Of a stretch of 54,423 nucleotides of DNA, positions 15,201 through 25,400 are shown piece by piece (within the stretch, counting starts at the first letter, position 1; every line of letters starts with the position of its first letter). Below the pieces are notes generated by a model. It was not told where the DNA came from. It was given only the letters and a program-made list of their open reading frames with translations, and ran no database searches. Source of the DNA: Gammaproteobacteria bacterium. GTDB taxonomy: Bacteria; Pseudomonadota; Gammaproteobacteria; Steroidobacterales; JABDLF01. The position numbers and the translations under genes are program-made. The stretch is from assembly GCA_013003115.1 (NCBI GenBank), contig JABDLF010000053.1:1-54423 (forward strand), in the 5' to 3' direction.

Positions 15201-16264
15201 CAGTTAATCAAAAGCCGGTCTGGATGATTTATGGCGCCTACGGTTACAGCGGCCGACTGATCGCCGAACTTGCGGCAGAACGCGGGCTGCGGCCGGTGCT
15301 TGCCGGCCGTGACGGCGCCAGACTCGCCAGGTTGGGCGAGCGACTGGCCCTGGATACGCTGACGGTTGACCTCGCGCGGTCAAAGCAGCTGCTCGATGCG
15401 GTCAGCAAATGCCATACCGTCTTGCACTGCGCCGGGCCGTTCTCTGCTACCGCCCGACCGATGCTGGAAGCCTGCGTCGCCGGCAGGACAAATTACCTCG
15501 ACATCACCGGAGAGATTAGCGTTTTTGAGGCCGCCCACGCATTGGACAGCGCGGCGCGTGATGCAGGGATCGTTGTCTGCCCTGGCGTGGGTTTTGACGT
15601 CATTCCGACCGACTGCGTCGCCGCTCAGCTGAAAGAAGCACTTCCTTCGGCAACCCACCTCTCCCTGGGATTCGATTCGCGCTCGATCCTGAGTCCGGGC
15701 ACTGCGAAAACTGCTGTGGAGGGGCTGGCTCAGGGAGGATGTGTTCGCGAAGACGGCAAGCTCAGGCAAGTGCCCCTGGCCTACCGCACCCGACGAATAG
15801 ATTTCGGCGACGGCGAGAAACTTGCGATGACGATTCCCTGGGGTGATGTGTCCACAGCCTTTTACAGCACGGGAATCCCGAATATCCAGGCTTATATCCC
15901 GGCTTCACCCAGGCTGGTGAAGCAAACCAGGCGGCTGAACTACCTGCGGGGCCTGCTTGGTCTCGGTTTCGTGCAGCGCATACTCAAGAACAAGGCGAAG
16001 AAGAGTATGACAGGGCCGGACAACGAAGCACTGCAGAAAAGCCAGACTTACGTCTGGGGCGAGGCGCGCGACGATGCAGGCAACATCAAAACAGCAAGGC
16101 TGGTAACAGGCAATGGATACAAAGTCACCGCGCATGGCGCGCTGGGCATTGCACAGCACCTTCTCGGCTCCGATCAGCCCGGCGGTTTTTATACGCCGAG
16201 CAAACTGGTTGGCAGTGATTTTATTTCGAAGCTGGAAGGTTGTGGCCGGATTTCGATCGAATGA
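15197..16264 (+). CDS. Saccharopine dehydrogenase-like NAD(P)-binding protein (trans-acting enoyl reductase type)
   Basis: A 355-residue oxidoreductase-like protein. The N-terminus IYGAYGYSGRLIAELA is the glycine-rich Rossmann motif of the saccharopine dehydrogenase NADP domain; DITGEISVFEAAHAL and PGVGFDVIPTDC are typical of the subgroup related to mycobacterial trans-acting enoyl reductases, and not of lysine metabolism. The true substrate is unknown, though lipid modification is suggested by context. Overlaps the SDR by four bases and is followed directly by the hydrolase gene. Confidence 0.85.
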   Translation: MTVNQKPVWMIYGAYGYSGRLIAELAAERGLRPVLAGRDGARLARLGERLALDTLTVDLARSKQLLDAVSKCHTVLHCAGPFSATARPMLEACVAGRTNYLDITGEISVFEAAHALDSAARDAGIVVCPGVGFDVIPTDCVAAQLKEALPSATHLSLGFDSRSILSPGTAKTAVEGLAQGGCVREDGKLRQVPLAYRTRRIDFGDGEKLAMTIPWGDVSTAFYSTGIPNIQAYIPASPRLVKQTRRLNYLRGLLGLGFVQRILKNKAKKSMTGPDNEALQKSQTYVWGEARDDAGNIKTARLVTGNGYKVTAHGALGIAQHLLGSDQPGGFYTPSKLVGSDFISKLEGCGRISIE

Positions 16265-17287
16265 ATGTACGAAGACGACTTTAATCCCTCGTGGTGGCTG
16301 AAGAGCGGTCATGTACAGACTGCCATGGCGAGCCTCGCTATTCGCCGGCGACATCTTCGCCGTCGCGCGGCAGGCATGCTCGAAGTTGCACGCGAAACAT
16401 TGCTCGACTGCGGAGACGGGGTTCGCCTGCATGGCCTGGCATCGATGCATCCCGGAAATGCACCACGAACCCTGGTAATACTCATTCACGGCTGGGAAGG
16501 CAGCTCTGATTCCCTTTACCTGCTGTCCTGCGCAAGTCATCTTTACAATGAGGGCTTCGATGTCTTTCGCCTGCATCTGAGGGACCATGGCCCGAGCCAT
16601 CACCTCAACGAAGGCGTTTTCCATTCTTGTCGGCTGGACGAAGCCGTGCAGGCGGTTCGGGTAGTCTGCGAACGCTATAGCCCGACCAAGGTCTGTCTGG
16701 CAGGCTTTTCACTCGGCGGGAATTTCGCGGCCCGAATTGCAGCGCAGGCGCCTGCCGCGGGCCTTGACCTGTCCATGACCATCGGCGTTTGTCCCGTCCT
16801 TAATCCCAGGCATACACTGCGGGCGCTCGAAACGGGCTGGCCCGTTTATCGTTTCTATTTCCTGCGGAAATGGCAGCGATCACTGCACTTGAAGGCCCAC
16901 TATTTCCCTGAACAGTATCGGCCAGCTGACTTCGGTTCCATCAAAAGCCTCATGCAGCTCACTGAGTATTTTGTGCTGGAACACTCCGATTTTCCGGATC
17001 TCGAGACCTATTTCAGCGGTTACGCACTGGTGGGCCAAACGCTGGAGAAGCTGGTGCAGCCAACCCATTTGATCCTGGCCGAGGATGACCCGATTATCCC
17101 CATCGAAGATCTGGACCTGGTCGCAACTCCGCCAGCATTGAATATCACGCGAACGCACCACGGCGGCCATTGCGGGTATCTGGACTCATTGGACGGGCCG
17201 AGCTGGGCTGACAGGGAAATCCTTCGTCGTCTGCGCGCCGCGACGGCCGCAGGTGCAGAGCCTTACTCAGACGAAGCCGGAGCTTGA
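16265..17287 (+). CDS. Alpha/beta hydrolase, YheT family
   Basis: A 340-residue hydrolase of the YheT/ABHD1-3 group. The opening FNPSWWLKSGHVQTAMASL is the family signature (P-x-W-x-x-x-G-H-x-Q-T). HGWEGSSDS forms the oxyanion region, GFSLGGNFAARIA carries the nucleophilic Ser, DDPIIP supplies the acid and HHGGHCGY the catalytic His. Eukaryotic relatives act on lipids. ATG at 16265 follows the preceding TGA with no gap, so the three genes form one operon. The 3' end overlaps a minus-strand candidate gene by about 20 bases. Confidence 0.9.
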   Translation: MYEDDFNPSWWLKSGHVQTAMASLAIRRRHLRRRAAGMLEVARETLLDCGDGVRLHGLASMHPGNAPRTLVILIHGWEGSSDSLYLLSCASHLYNEGFDVFRLHLRDHGPSHHLNEGVFHSCRLDEAVQAVRVVCERYSPTKVCLAGFSLGGNFAARIAAQAPAAGLDLSMTIGVCPVLNPRHTLRALETGWPVYRFYFLRKWQRSLHLKAHYFPEQYRPADFGSIKSLMQLTEYFVLEHSDFPDLETYFSGYALVGQTLEKLVQPTHLILAEDDPIIPIEDLDLVATPPALNITRTHHGGHCGYLDSLDGPSWADREILRRLRAATAAGAEPYSDEAGA

Positions 17288-17638
17288 CGAACCGCGATGC
17301 CCCATCAGGCGTGATCGAGTGCAGCCGAAGGTCCTGCTGACTTTCGTGCCCGGCCTGCTGGCCGCAGGTCTCAGAAGGTGCTCAGAGTGCATCCGAACAC
17401 GAGGTCTTGCTTCTTCCCGACGCCAGCTGGCGGGCAAAACGATCGTGGCTTCGTGCCCTGGCTCCGGGCGCGACCAGACTTCGGCGCTGAACCAGCAGCC
17501 GTCGTCGGCAACATCGGGATGTGCTTCAGCCTGATCTTGCAAACCGAGGAAATCGTAAAGCCGGTCGTGGCAGCGCGCCACCAGCGCACCGCACCAATAG
17601 CGCAGAACTCGACCCGCAACAGGAACCATATCATCCAT
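17267..17638 (-). CDS. Hypothetical protein (uncertain)
   Basis: A 123-codon minus-strand frame from ATG at 17638 (MDDMVPVAGRVLRYW) with reasonable codon use and protein-like composition over the first 90 residues, including DDGCWFSAEVWSRPEPGHEA. The last 35 residues look less natural, so a frameshift or true stop nearer 17370 is possible. It overlaps the YheT-family gene tail to tail. No family was recognised. The rest of the 17288-17842 gap shows nothing clear. Confidence 0.45.
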   Translation of the reverse strand: MDDMVPVAGRVLRYWCGALVARCHDRLYDFLGLQDQAEAHPDVADDGCWFSAEVWSRPEPGHEATIVLPASWRREEARPRVRMHSEHLLRPAASRPGTKVSRTFGCTRSRLMGHRGSSSSGFV

Positions 17639-17842
17639 CGTGGTAACTCCGCTGTCCCGTGTAAGTCTCGGGACCGGTGGCTTTGCGCCCCCGCCTTGCG
17701 ACAGGTTTGCCTTTACACAAACCCGAAAATTGCACGCGGTCTGAAATCTGTCAATCGACCCCGTCACGTCCTGAAGCGACAGAAATCACGAATGGCTATA
17801 AGCCTTTGATTCTCATGCAACGGGAAATCGGCATCCTGTCAT

Positions 17843-17871
17843 TTGACGGTTTACCCAAGCACGGCTACGCT
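17843..17871 (+). promoter_or_regulatory. Promoter TTGACG-17-TACGCT for DUF1232 gene
   Basis: TTGACG at 17843-17848, a 17-base spacer and TACGCT at 17866-17871, with a predicted start near 17878, about 28 bases before the ATG. Confidence 0.45.
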
Positions 17872-17905
17872 CAACTCATACAAAGTATTAAAAAGGAAAA
17901 TTCCC

Positions 17906-18448
17906 ATGCCACTCAGGATAGTTCTCGAGCTGACCGACAAAGACCTGCGACTGCTCAGGAAAGAAATGAAGCGCGCACAGGCGATTTCGCGAGAAAAAAG
18001 CGAACTCGAGGTCATCCAGGCGGCGGATGAGGTGCTGGAGAGCGCCAAAAAACGCGAAGTGCCCGAATTCATTGCGAAACATCTCGAAACGCTTCAGCAC
18101 CTTATCGGCATGCTCACCGACCGCCAGTGGTTGTTGCCCGACAAGGAACGAAACCGAGTGCGGACGGCTCTGCTCTACTTTGCAAATCCGGAAGACATAA
18201 TCCAGGATGACGTGCCGGTCATCGGCTTCCTCGATGACGCCATCATGATTGAGCTGATCGAGCGCGAGCTGCGCCACGAAATCGATGCTTATCGGGACTT
18301 TTGCGAGTTCCGCGCAAAGGGTGGCAAGGCTAAAAAACCGGACGACGGCGTCCTCGCCAAGCGCCGCACTCAGCTACACGAAAGAATGCGCCGCCGGCGT
18401 CGCACCGGGCGTTCCAAGGGGGGCGGCAGCCCGGTCGGATTCTTTTAG
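17906..18448 (+). CDS. DUF1232 (YkvA-like) protein
   Basis: A 180-residue protein. The central part (DKERNRVRTALLYFANPEDI ... DDVPVIGFLDDAIMIELI) matches the DUF1232/YkvA signature with its conserved P-D-D-x-P-x-x-G-x-x-D-D-A pattern, followed by a very basic tail (RRRRRTGRSKGGG). Unlike many YkvA proteins it has no evident membrane helix. The N-terminal third is helical and charged. ATG at 17906 was chosen over a start at 17843 because AAAAAGGA precedes it; the longer version would include the promoter. Function unknown. Confidence 0.85.
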   Translation: MPLRIVLELTDKDLRLLRKEMKRAQAISREKSELEVIQAADEVLESAKKREVPEFIAKHLETLQHLIGMLTDRQWLLPDKERNRVRTALLYFANPEDIIQDDVPVIGFLDDAIMIELIERELRHEIDAYRDFCEFRAKGGKAKKPDDGVLAKRRTQLHERMRRRRRTGRSKGGGSPVGFF

Positions 18449-18458
18449 CCGCTGAAGT

Positions 18459-18496
18459 CAAAAATAGGCGGCCCGGGGAGCCATAAGCCGGGCCGC
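18459..18496 (-). terminator. Intrinsic terminator of small membrane-protein gene
   Basis: On the minus strand a perfect 9-bp stem (GCGGCCCGG at 18496-18488 pairing with CCGGGCCGC at 18476-18468) with an 11-base loop is followed by CTATTTTTG. It ends the transcript of the gene at 18518-18805. Confidence 0.75.
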
Positions 18497-18517
18497 GGCT
18501 TCGGAGCCAGTCATTAC

Positions 18518-18805
18518 TCAGGCTGGCAGAAAATACCAGGTCAGCCCAGCCAGGGACGCCATCATCACGGCCACAGCGGGCCAGCGCCAGGGCTTGTTTT
18601 TTACCACCCCCACGAAACTCACGCCGCTTGTCGCAGTCAAAACTGCGAACAGGCCAACCGCCACCATCAGGGGATGCGTTTCGGCGGCCAGGACGGGCGC
18701 GTCGGCACCGAGCAGGAGTACGAGGAACAAGGTGACGGCGAGGCCCAGCGTTACAGCTGCAGCCGAGGCCAGCAGTACGCCATTGATGAAAATAAGCGGA
18801 CTCAT
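18518..18805 (-). CDS. Small three-helix membrane protein
   Basis: A 95-residue integral membrane protein with three hydrophobic segments (about residues 5-32, 46-66 and 73-92). The second ends VGVVKNKPWRW, a positively charged loop. No known domain was recognised. It is transcribed away from prc, shares a short intergenic promoter region with it and has its own terminator. Confidence 0.75.
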   Translation of the reverse strand: MSPLIFINGVLLASAAAVTLGLAVTLFLVLLLGADAPVLAAETHPLMVAVGLFAVLTATSGVSFVGVVKNKPWRWPAVAVMMASLAGLTWYFLPA

Positions 18806-18830
18806 GTCACGATTCGGCGCTCCGGGCGCT

Positions 18831-18838
18831 GTTATAGT
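18831..18838. promoter_or_regulatory. Candidate bidirectional -10 element (GTTATAGT)
   Basis: The near-palindrome GTTATAGTAAC gives TATAGT on the plus strand (18833-18838) for prc and TATAAC on the minus strand (18836-18831) for the membrane-protein gene. Predicted leaders are about 47 and 19 bases. No strong -35 was seen on either side. Confidence 0.4.
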
Positions 18839-18891
18839 AACCTTTTAGGGATTTCGACCAATTTCGAGTTTCAGGACAAACGGGAAACACA

Positions 18892-21027
18892 GTGCGAAGA
18901 GTAACAGCTGCAGCGAAAATGAATAGGCTCGCGGGATCATTGCTGGTTGTATTGCTTGCGAGTTTTGCAAGCTGGCAGCTGGCGGGCAACAGCTTTGGCG
19001 ATTCAATCGCAGAGACAGCGACCAACGAGCGCTACGCGAAAATCGCTCGCGAGGTTACGCAGCTTTTCAGAGAGCGCCACTATCGCCGCGCGGTAATCGA
19101 TAACCGGCTTTCTGCCGATATTTTCGACAAGTACCTGGACATGCTTGATCCCAATCGCCGCTACCTGAGTGCGCGAGATATCGAATCCCTCTCACGCTTC
19201 CGCTTGCGCCTGGACGAGGCCGTCGCCAGCGGCGACGTTGAGCCCGCATTCAAGATCTTTGAGCGTTACCGGGAGCGCGCAACCGAACGCCTGCAGTTTG
19301 CTCTCACACTTCTTGAGGTGGAGCCTGACTTTACGATAGACGAATCGTTCCGCTTTGATCGAGACGGACTGCCCTGGGCTGCAGGCAAAGTCGAACTCGA
19401 TGAGCATTGGCGGAAAATTGTAAAGAACGATGCGCTGTCTCTGGTCATGACGGAGAAAACCTGGGAAGAAACGACGGAGATTTTGTCCAAGCGCTACGAG
19501 CGCGTGGCGAAGCGACTTGAGCAGGTTTCCGACGACGACATTTTCGAATCCTTCATGAATGCCTATGCACACGCTCTGGATCCGCGTTCCAACTACCTCT
19601 CGCCCCGCAACAGCGAGGAGTTCCGCATTCAGATGAGCCTCTCCTATGAGGGAATTGGGGCATCTCTGCAGACAGAAGATGACTACGTCAAGGTCATGAA
19701 CATCATCCCCGGGGGACCGGCCGCGGCCGTCGGAAACCCGCAGCCAAACGATCGTATTGTGGGCGTTGGTCAGGGCGCCGAAGGTGAAATCGTGGACGTC
19801 ATCGGGTGGCGACTGGATGACGTTGTGCAGCTAATTCGAGGACCGGGCGGAACCGTAGTTCGACTCCAGCTTCTGCCCGGGAGCGCCGCACCCGGTGACA
19901 AAGCAAAACTCGTCGCGCTCACCAGGGGCAAGATCAAGCTGGAACAGCAGGCAGCGAAAAGCGAGGTACTCCCGATCAGGTCTGGCGATGAAGACCTGCG
20001 CGTGGGCGTTATCACCATCCCGAGCTTCTATCGTGACTTCGAAGCCTACGCCAGGGGTGACAAGGACTTTCGCAGCACAACAACGGATGTTCGCAGACTG
20101 ATCGCTGAGCTTTCCAAAGAAGGCATTGACGGACTGGTCATCGACCTGCGTAACAACGGCGGCGGCAATCTCAGTGAAGCGACAGCCCTTTCAGGGTTGT
20201 TTATCGAACAAGGGCCACTGGTGCAGCTGCGAGACGCGAGTGGCGGCATCGAAGTATTGAACGACCCCAGTCCCGATCTCGCTTACGCCGGGCCTCTTGC
20301 CGTTCTTGTTAACCGCTATAGCGCATCTGCCTCCGAAATCTTCGCAGGCGCTATGCAGGACTACAAGCGTGGTCTCGTCATTGGCCAGCGGACGTTTGGC
20401 AAGGGCACTTTTCAGCACCTTTACGATCTGGACCGTACCGCACTGTTTGGCCGATTTGCACGTCGCTCGGGGCCTGGTTTCGGACAGCTGACTCTTACGA
20501 CCGGCAAATATTATCGTGTGTCAGGAGAAAGCACTCAACACCGCGGAGTGGAACCGGACATCTTGCTGCCGTCTGCCATTGACGTTGCAGATGTGGGCGA
20601 AAGCACCGAAAAAGCCGCCCTGCCGTGGGATCGTATTCAGCCGATCAGTTACCAGACGGCGAACCCAATCGGTGAAGCCCTGGACACGCTCGAAGCGCAG
20701 CACAGGAAAAGAACCTCCGACAACCCCGATTTCCAGTATTTGCTCGCCGGCATCGATGCCTACTCCGCCATTCGCGGCAGGCACACCGTATCCCTCAATA
20801 TCGAAAAAAGATCAAGCGAGCGCGCGACGGAGCGCGAGGCACAGCTCGATCGTTACAACAAGCGCAGAAGGGCACTTGGACTGGAAGAGGTAGCGACGCT
20901 TGATGACGTTGACGATGATGACGAGCCTGATCCGCAGCTCGACGCCGCAGCTTCGATCATCGCGGACGTCGTGGCCCGAAATCGTATCGCCGGGGCTCGG
21001 CCCGTGGCTGTCTACAACCGATCCTGA
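18892..21027 (+). CDS. prc: Carboxy-terminal processing protease (tail-specific protease)
   Basis: A 711-residue periplasmic S41 protease. It has an N-terminal signal/anchor (MNRLAGSLLVVLLASFASWQ), an N-terminal helical domain with DPNRRYLSARDIE, a PDZ domain (about residues 235-330), then the protease core with the nucleophile in SASASEIFAGA (Ser481) and general base in TFGKG (Lys504), and a C-terminal helical tail, the domain order of E. coli Prc. Such proteases trim lipoproteins and misfolded periplasmic proteins. GTG at 18892 has GGGA upstream; ATG at 18919 is an alternative start. Confidence 0.93.
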   Translation: MRRVTAAAKMNRLAGSLLVVLLASFASWQLAGNSFGDSIAETATNERYAKIAREVTQLFRERHYRRAVIDNRLSADIFDKYLDMLDPNRRYLSARDIESLSRFRLRLDEAVASGDVEPAFKIFERYRERATERLQFALTLLEVEPDFTIDESFRFDRDGLPWAAGKVELDEHWRKIVKNDALSLVMTEKTWEETTEILSKRYERVAKRLEQVSDDDIFESFMNAYAHALDPRSNYLSPRNSEEFRIQMSLSYEGIGASLQTEDDYVKVMNIIPGGPAAAVGNPQPNDRIVGVGQGAEGEIVDVIGWRLDDVVQLIRGPGGTVVRLQLLPGSAAPGDKAKLVALTRGKIKLEQQAAKSEVLPIRSGDEDLRVGVITIPSFYRDFEAYARGDKDFRSTTTDVRRLIAELSKEGIDGLVIDLRNNGGGNLSEATALSGLFIEQGPLVQLRDASGGIEVLNDPSPDLAYAGPLAVLVNRYSASASEIFAGAMQDYKRGLVIGQRTFGKGTFQHLYDLDRTALFGRFARRSGPGFGQLTLTTGKYYRVSGESTQHRGVEPDILLPSAIDVADVGESTEKAALPWDRIQPISYQTANPIGEALDTLEAQHRKRTSDNPDFQYLLAGIDAYSAIRGRHTVSLNIEKRSSERATEREAQLDRYNKRRRALGLEEVATLDDVDDDDEPDPQLDAAASIIADVVARNRIAGARPVAVYNRS

Positions 21028-21092
21028 TCCTTGCGCGCCCGGCTGCCGGGCCGCACTGCCGGCAGGCCGGACCCACCAAAGCCTTGCAATCT

Positions 21093-21137
21093 GCTTGCCT
21101 GGCGCACGTTTAGTGTTATACTCAACTACAACACTAA
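21093..21137 (+). promoter_or_regulatory. Promoter with inverted-repeat operator upstream of RND efflux operon
   Basis: TATACT (21117-21122) is a strong -10, with TTGCCT 16 bases upstream. A perfect inverted repeat TTAGTGTT / AACACTAA (21110-21117 and 21130-21137, 12-base spacer) straddles the -10 and start site. A repressor such as a TetR- or MarR-type protein bound here would block the promoter. Confidence 0.6.
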
Positions 21138-21252
21138 TAGGGTTGCGTGCGGACCGGGTTCCGTAACAAAGCTGAACTGATCGGCTGCCGTGGCCTCTAT
21201 TCAGGCAAAGATGTCGACGGCCAAAACAAAAAGGTATATGGGGCGAAGGATC

Positions 21253-22386
21253 ATGAAAAACACGGTCACACCGCGGTTGATGGCGGTTTTCGTGCTGGCC
21301 CTTTTCGCGCTTGTCGCGGGCTGCGGTCAGGGGCCGCGCGGCGCGGACGGCAATAAAAAGGGCGAAGACGGCGAAGATGAAGAGGCAACGCCGGTCCCGG
21401 TTGAGATTGCCATCGTATCTACCGGTGATGCGGTCGCCGCATACTCCGGTACAGCTGCGCTTGAAGCTGAGCAGGAAGCCATGGTGGTTGCCAAGGTTGC
21501 CGGCGAAGTAATCGGCATTGCGGTTGAGGAAGGAGACCGCGTTAAGGCAGGCCAGGTTCTCGCACGACTGGACGGCGACAGGCTGCGGCTGGAACTGGCC
21601 CGCGCCGGCGCCAATCTGAAAAAACTTGAGCAGGAATATCAGCGCAACGTCGACCTGTACGACAAAGGCCTGGTCAGCTCCGGTGCCTATGAAGGACTCA
21701 AATACGAGCTGGAAGCCCTGAGATCTGCCTACAGCCTCGCAAAGCTCGAGCTTGACTATACGGCGATACGCGCCCCCATCGATGGCGTGATCGCAGAAAG
21801 GCATATCAAGCTCGGCAACACCATCACGGTCAACAGTCCCGCTTTCCTGATTACAGACCTCGATCCGCTGCTTGCGTATCTGCATTTGCCAGAGAGAGAC
21901 TTCAGCAAGCTGAAACCGGAACAACCCGCCGCGATCGAAGTCGACGCCCTGCCCGGCCAGATATTTATGGCACGTGTCGCGAGGGTCAGTCCTGTTATCG
22001 ACCCCGCCAGCGGAACTTTCAAAGTTACCATTGAAGTGCCGGACGAAACCGCTTCCCTTAAGCCCGGAATGTTCGGCCGTTTCAACATTGAATATGATCG
22101 CCGGGTGAACACCGTGCTCGTGCCACGGGCCGCGATGCTACGCGACGACGACAAAGCTTCTGTGTTCGTAGTTGAAGATGATGTGGCGAAGCGCCGGGTT
22201 GTAACAACCGGCTACAGCAGCGGCACCAACCTCGAAATCGTCGATGGACTTGAAGCGGGCGAGGAAATCATTGTCGTTGGCCAGGCGGGATTGAACGACG
22301 GGAATCCCGTGCGGGTCGTAAATCGAACAACGGACAGCGGCGACGGGCAAGAGGAAGCCGAATCCGCGCTCGCGTCCGGCAGCTAG
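21253..22386 (+). CDS. RND efflux periplasmic adaptor lipoprotein
   Basis: A 377-residue HlyD/AcrA-type membrane-fusion protein. MKNTVTPRLM... is a lipoprotein signal with lipobox LVAGC (Cys about 24). After an acidic linker come the barrel-sandwich half AVAAYSGTAALEAEQEAMV, a short helical hairpin with QRNVDLYDKGLVS, and the second lipoyl half with LDYTAIRAPIDGVIAERHI, then the beta-barrel. It links the inner-membrane pumps to an outer-membrane channel. ATG at 21253 fits the signal; ATG 21238 and GTG 21190 are in frame. First gene of the efflux operon. Confidence 0.9.
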   Translation: MKNTVTPRLMAVFVLALFALVAGCGQGPRGADGNKKGEDGEDEEATPVPVEIAIVSTGDAVAAYSGTAALEAEQEAMVVAKVAGEVIGIAVEEGDRVKAGQVLARLDGDRLRLELARAGANLKKLEQEYQRNVDLYDKGLVSSGAYEGLKYELEALRSAYSLAKLELDYTAIRAPIDGVIAERHIKLGNTITVNSPAFLITDLDPLLAYLHLPERDFSKLKPEQPAAIEVDALPGQIFMARVARVSPVIDPASGTFKVTIEVPDETASLKPGMFGRFNIEYDRRVNTVLVPRAAMLRDDDKASVFVVEDDVAKRRVVTTGYSSGTNLEIVDGLEAGEEIIVVGQAGLNDGNPVRVVNRTTDSGDGQEEAESALASGS

Positions 22387-22412
22387 TCGGACTCTCTGGC
22401 AAAGAAAGCGAC

Positions 22413-25400
22413 ATGCGCCTGATCAACACCGCGACCGAACGCAGGGTCACCATCCTGATGTTCACCCTTGCCATAGTTCTCTTCGGCGCGGTTTCGCTGA
22501 CGCGCCTCAAAGTCAATCTGCTGCCCGAATTGTCTTATCCAACGCTGACGATTCGAACCGAGCTTACCGGCGCAGCGCCCTTCGAAATCGAAAACCTGAT
22601 CAGCAAACCGGTTGAAGAAGCAGTAGGTGTTGTAAAGAACGTGCGCCTGGTGCGCTCGATTTCCCGCACCAGCCAGTCCGACGTGGTCCTCGAGTTTATC
22701 TGGGGGACGGACATGGACATGGCGAGCGTGGACGTCCGCGAGAAGCTCGATATTCTCCAGCTGCCGCTTGAGGCCGGCAGGTCAGTCATCCTCCGTTTCG
22801 ACCCGAGTAACGAACCGATTTTGCGCCTTGCTTTTGTCGAAGACGAGGCTGCGACAGCGGACGACGGTGAAACCCGGCTGAAGCGCCTGCGCCGCTATGC
22901 AGAGGAGCGTCTCAAAACGAGGCTGGAGGCAGTCGAGGGCGTCGCCGCCGTAAAAGTGAGCGGTGGCCTCGAAGATGAAATCCAGATTCTCGTGGATCAA
23001 CAGAAGCTGTCACAGCTCAGACTCTCCGTCGAAGATGTCGCCAATCGCATCCGTGCCGAAAATGTCAATCTCGCCGGGGGCAGGCTGGAACAGGGCATGC
23101 AGCGATTCCTGGTTCGGACGCTGAATGAATACACATCGGTTGAGCAAATAGCCGACACGATCATCAGCAGTGGCGAGGGCCGCCCCATTTTCCTGCGGGA
23201 CATTGCAACGGTAAAACGTGGTTACAAGGAACGCGAGGCCATCACGCGCGTAGACGGTCGAGAGTCCATTGAACTCGCAGCATATAAAGAAGGTGATGCC
23301 AACACGGTGCAGGTAGCCGGACGTGTAAACCGGATGCTGGACAGCGTGCGAGAGGAACTCCCCGATGGCCAGGAATTGCGCACGATTTACGATCAGTCGA
23401 CCTTTATCAGCCAGGCGATCGACCAGGTTCTGAACGCGGCCATTATCGGGGGGCTGCTGGCGGTGATGGTGCTCTACCTGTTTCTCCGTGACATTCGCCC
23501 TACTCTGATCATCGGCATCGCCATCCCGGTTTCTGTGATCGGCACTTTCCTGATGATGTATGCAACCGAGATTACGCTCAACATCATGTCCCTGGGTGGC
23601 GTCGCACTGGCCGTTGGGCTGCTGGTTGATAACGCAATCGTAGTTCTTGAGAACATCAGTCGGCATCGCGAAAAAGGCAAAAGCATTATCAGCGCTGCAC
23701 GGGACGGCGCCTCCGAGGTGGCGGCGGCAGTGACCGCCTCTACCCTGACAACCGTTGCGGTCTTCTTTCCGATGGTGTTTGTCAGCGGCGTCGCCGGGCA
23801 ACTTTTTCGTGACCAGGCGCTGACCGTCACGTTTGCGTTGATCTTTTCGCTCTTAGTTGCTCTGACCCTTATCCCTATGCTCGCATCCCTTGGAGCCGGC
23901 CATCGCTTTGCGGACGCGGAGGATCCCGGGGCGCCCAACAGATTTACGCGCGGCGTGTCCTGGGTTTACGAAAAGCTGGGGCGCGTGCTGCAGCTTGCCT
24001 CGAAGATATTAAGAGCTGCATTCACGCCTCTGGTCAGCGTTGTGAACCGCGGACTTTACGGCTCGCTCCTCAGGATCTATCCGGGAGTACTGCAATGGTC
24101 GCTCAGACATCGCCTGGTGGTCGTGATTGTTGCACTACTGGCTTTCGCTGCGAGCATGTCGCTTGTACCGCGACTTGGCACCGAGCTGATTCCGCAGCTT
24201 TCCCAGGGAGAGTTTTCCGTCTCCCTGCGACTTGCGCCGGGCTCCCCGCTGGTCGAGACAGACCGGGTCGTCCGCCTGGCCGAGCGCGCGGCGAGCGCGA
24301 GTGGCGCCGTCGCGATGACTTATTCCGTAGCGGGGACGGGCAACCGCATTGACGCGGACCCGGTGGACGCAGGTGAGCATACTGGAAGCCTGAGCGTCGT
24401 CCTCAAAAAAGGCAGCGACCGTGACGCGGAAACTGCCACCATCAGCAGCATGCGTAAATCGCTGGGTCAGCTGCCGGGCGTGGAATTTGATTTCAGGCGG
24501 CCGTCGCTATTCAGCTTTGACTCTCCGCTGGAAGTCGAGATCAGCGGCTTCGACCTTGAGCGACTGAATACGGTAAGCGATGCCCTGCTTGCAAAGATGC
24601 AGGAGTCCGATCGATTCGCTGACGTCCGAAGCAGCATTGAGGCAGGCAACCCCGAGATCCAGATTACTTTCGATCAGGAACGCGCGGCCAAGCTGGGCCT
24701 CGCAGTCCGCGATATTGCCGATCGCGTCGTGGGCAACGTCCGCGGCAACGTTGCCACACGCTACAGCTGGCGCGATCGAAAAATTGATGTTCTGGTGCGA
24801 TCTGTCGATACCAGGGCCGCAAGCATAGACGAAATTCGCCGACTGATTGTTAACCCGGGAAGCGAGCGCCCGGTAACCCTGGACGCCGTCGCCAATATTT
24901 CCGTCGCCCTGGGGCCGTCGGAAATCAGACGTCTTGATCAATCACGCGTCGCGCTGGTCTCCGCGAACCTGGCTTATGGTGATCTGGGCACGGCAGTGGA
25001 TGAACTGGAGTCCCTGATCGCGGAGATACCGAGACAAGCCGGTGTCAGCGCGATGGTTTCCGGGCAGAACGAAGAAATGCAGCGCTCCATGCAAAGCATG
25101 CAGTTCACGCTGCTGCTGGCTGTTTTCCTCGTTTACCTGGTCATGGCATCGCAGTTTGAATCGCTGATCCATCCGCTGGTCATCCTGTTCACTGTGCCGC
25201 TCGCGCTGATCGGTGCCGTTTTGGCCCTCTTTATAACCGGAACAACTATAAACGTCGTCGCCTTCATAGGGGTGATCATGCTCGCGGGAATTGTTGTTAA
25301 CAACGCCATTGTGCTGGTCGACCTTATTAACCAGCTGCGACGCGACGGCATGGAAAAAACCGCGGCAATCATTGAAGCCGGCCGCGTCCGCCTTCGACCA

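Noticed and set aside
18478-18508. Second small hairpin (GGCTTCGGAGCC) near the terminator
   Set aside because: Only a four-base stem and no T-run; probably part of the same GC-rich terminator region.
20812-21924. 370-codon minus-strand frame across the prc end and adaptor gene
   Set aside because: It spans two real plus-strand genes and their promoter, and its composition is not protein-like.
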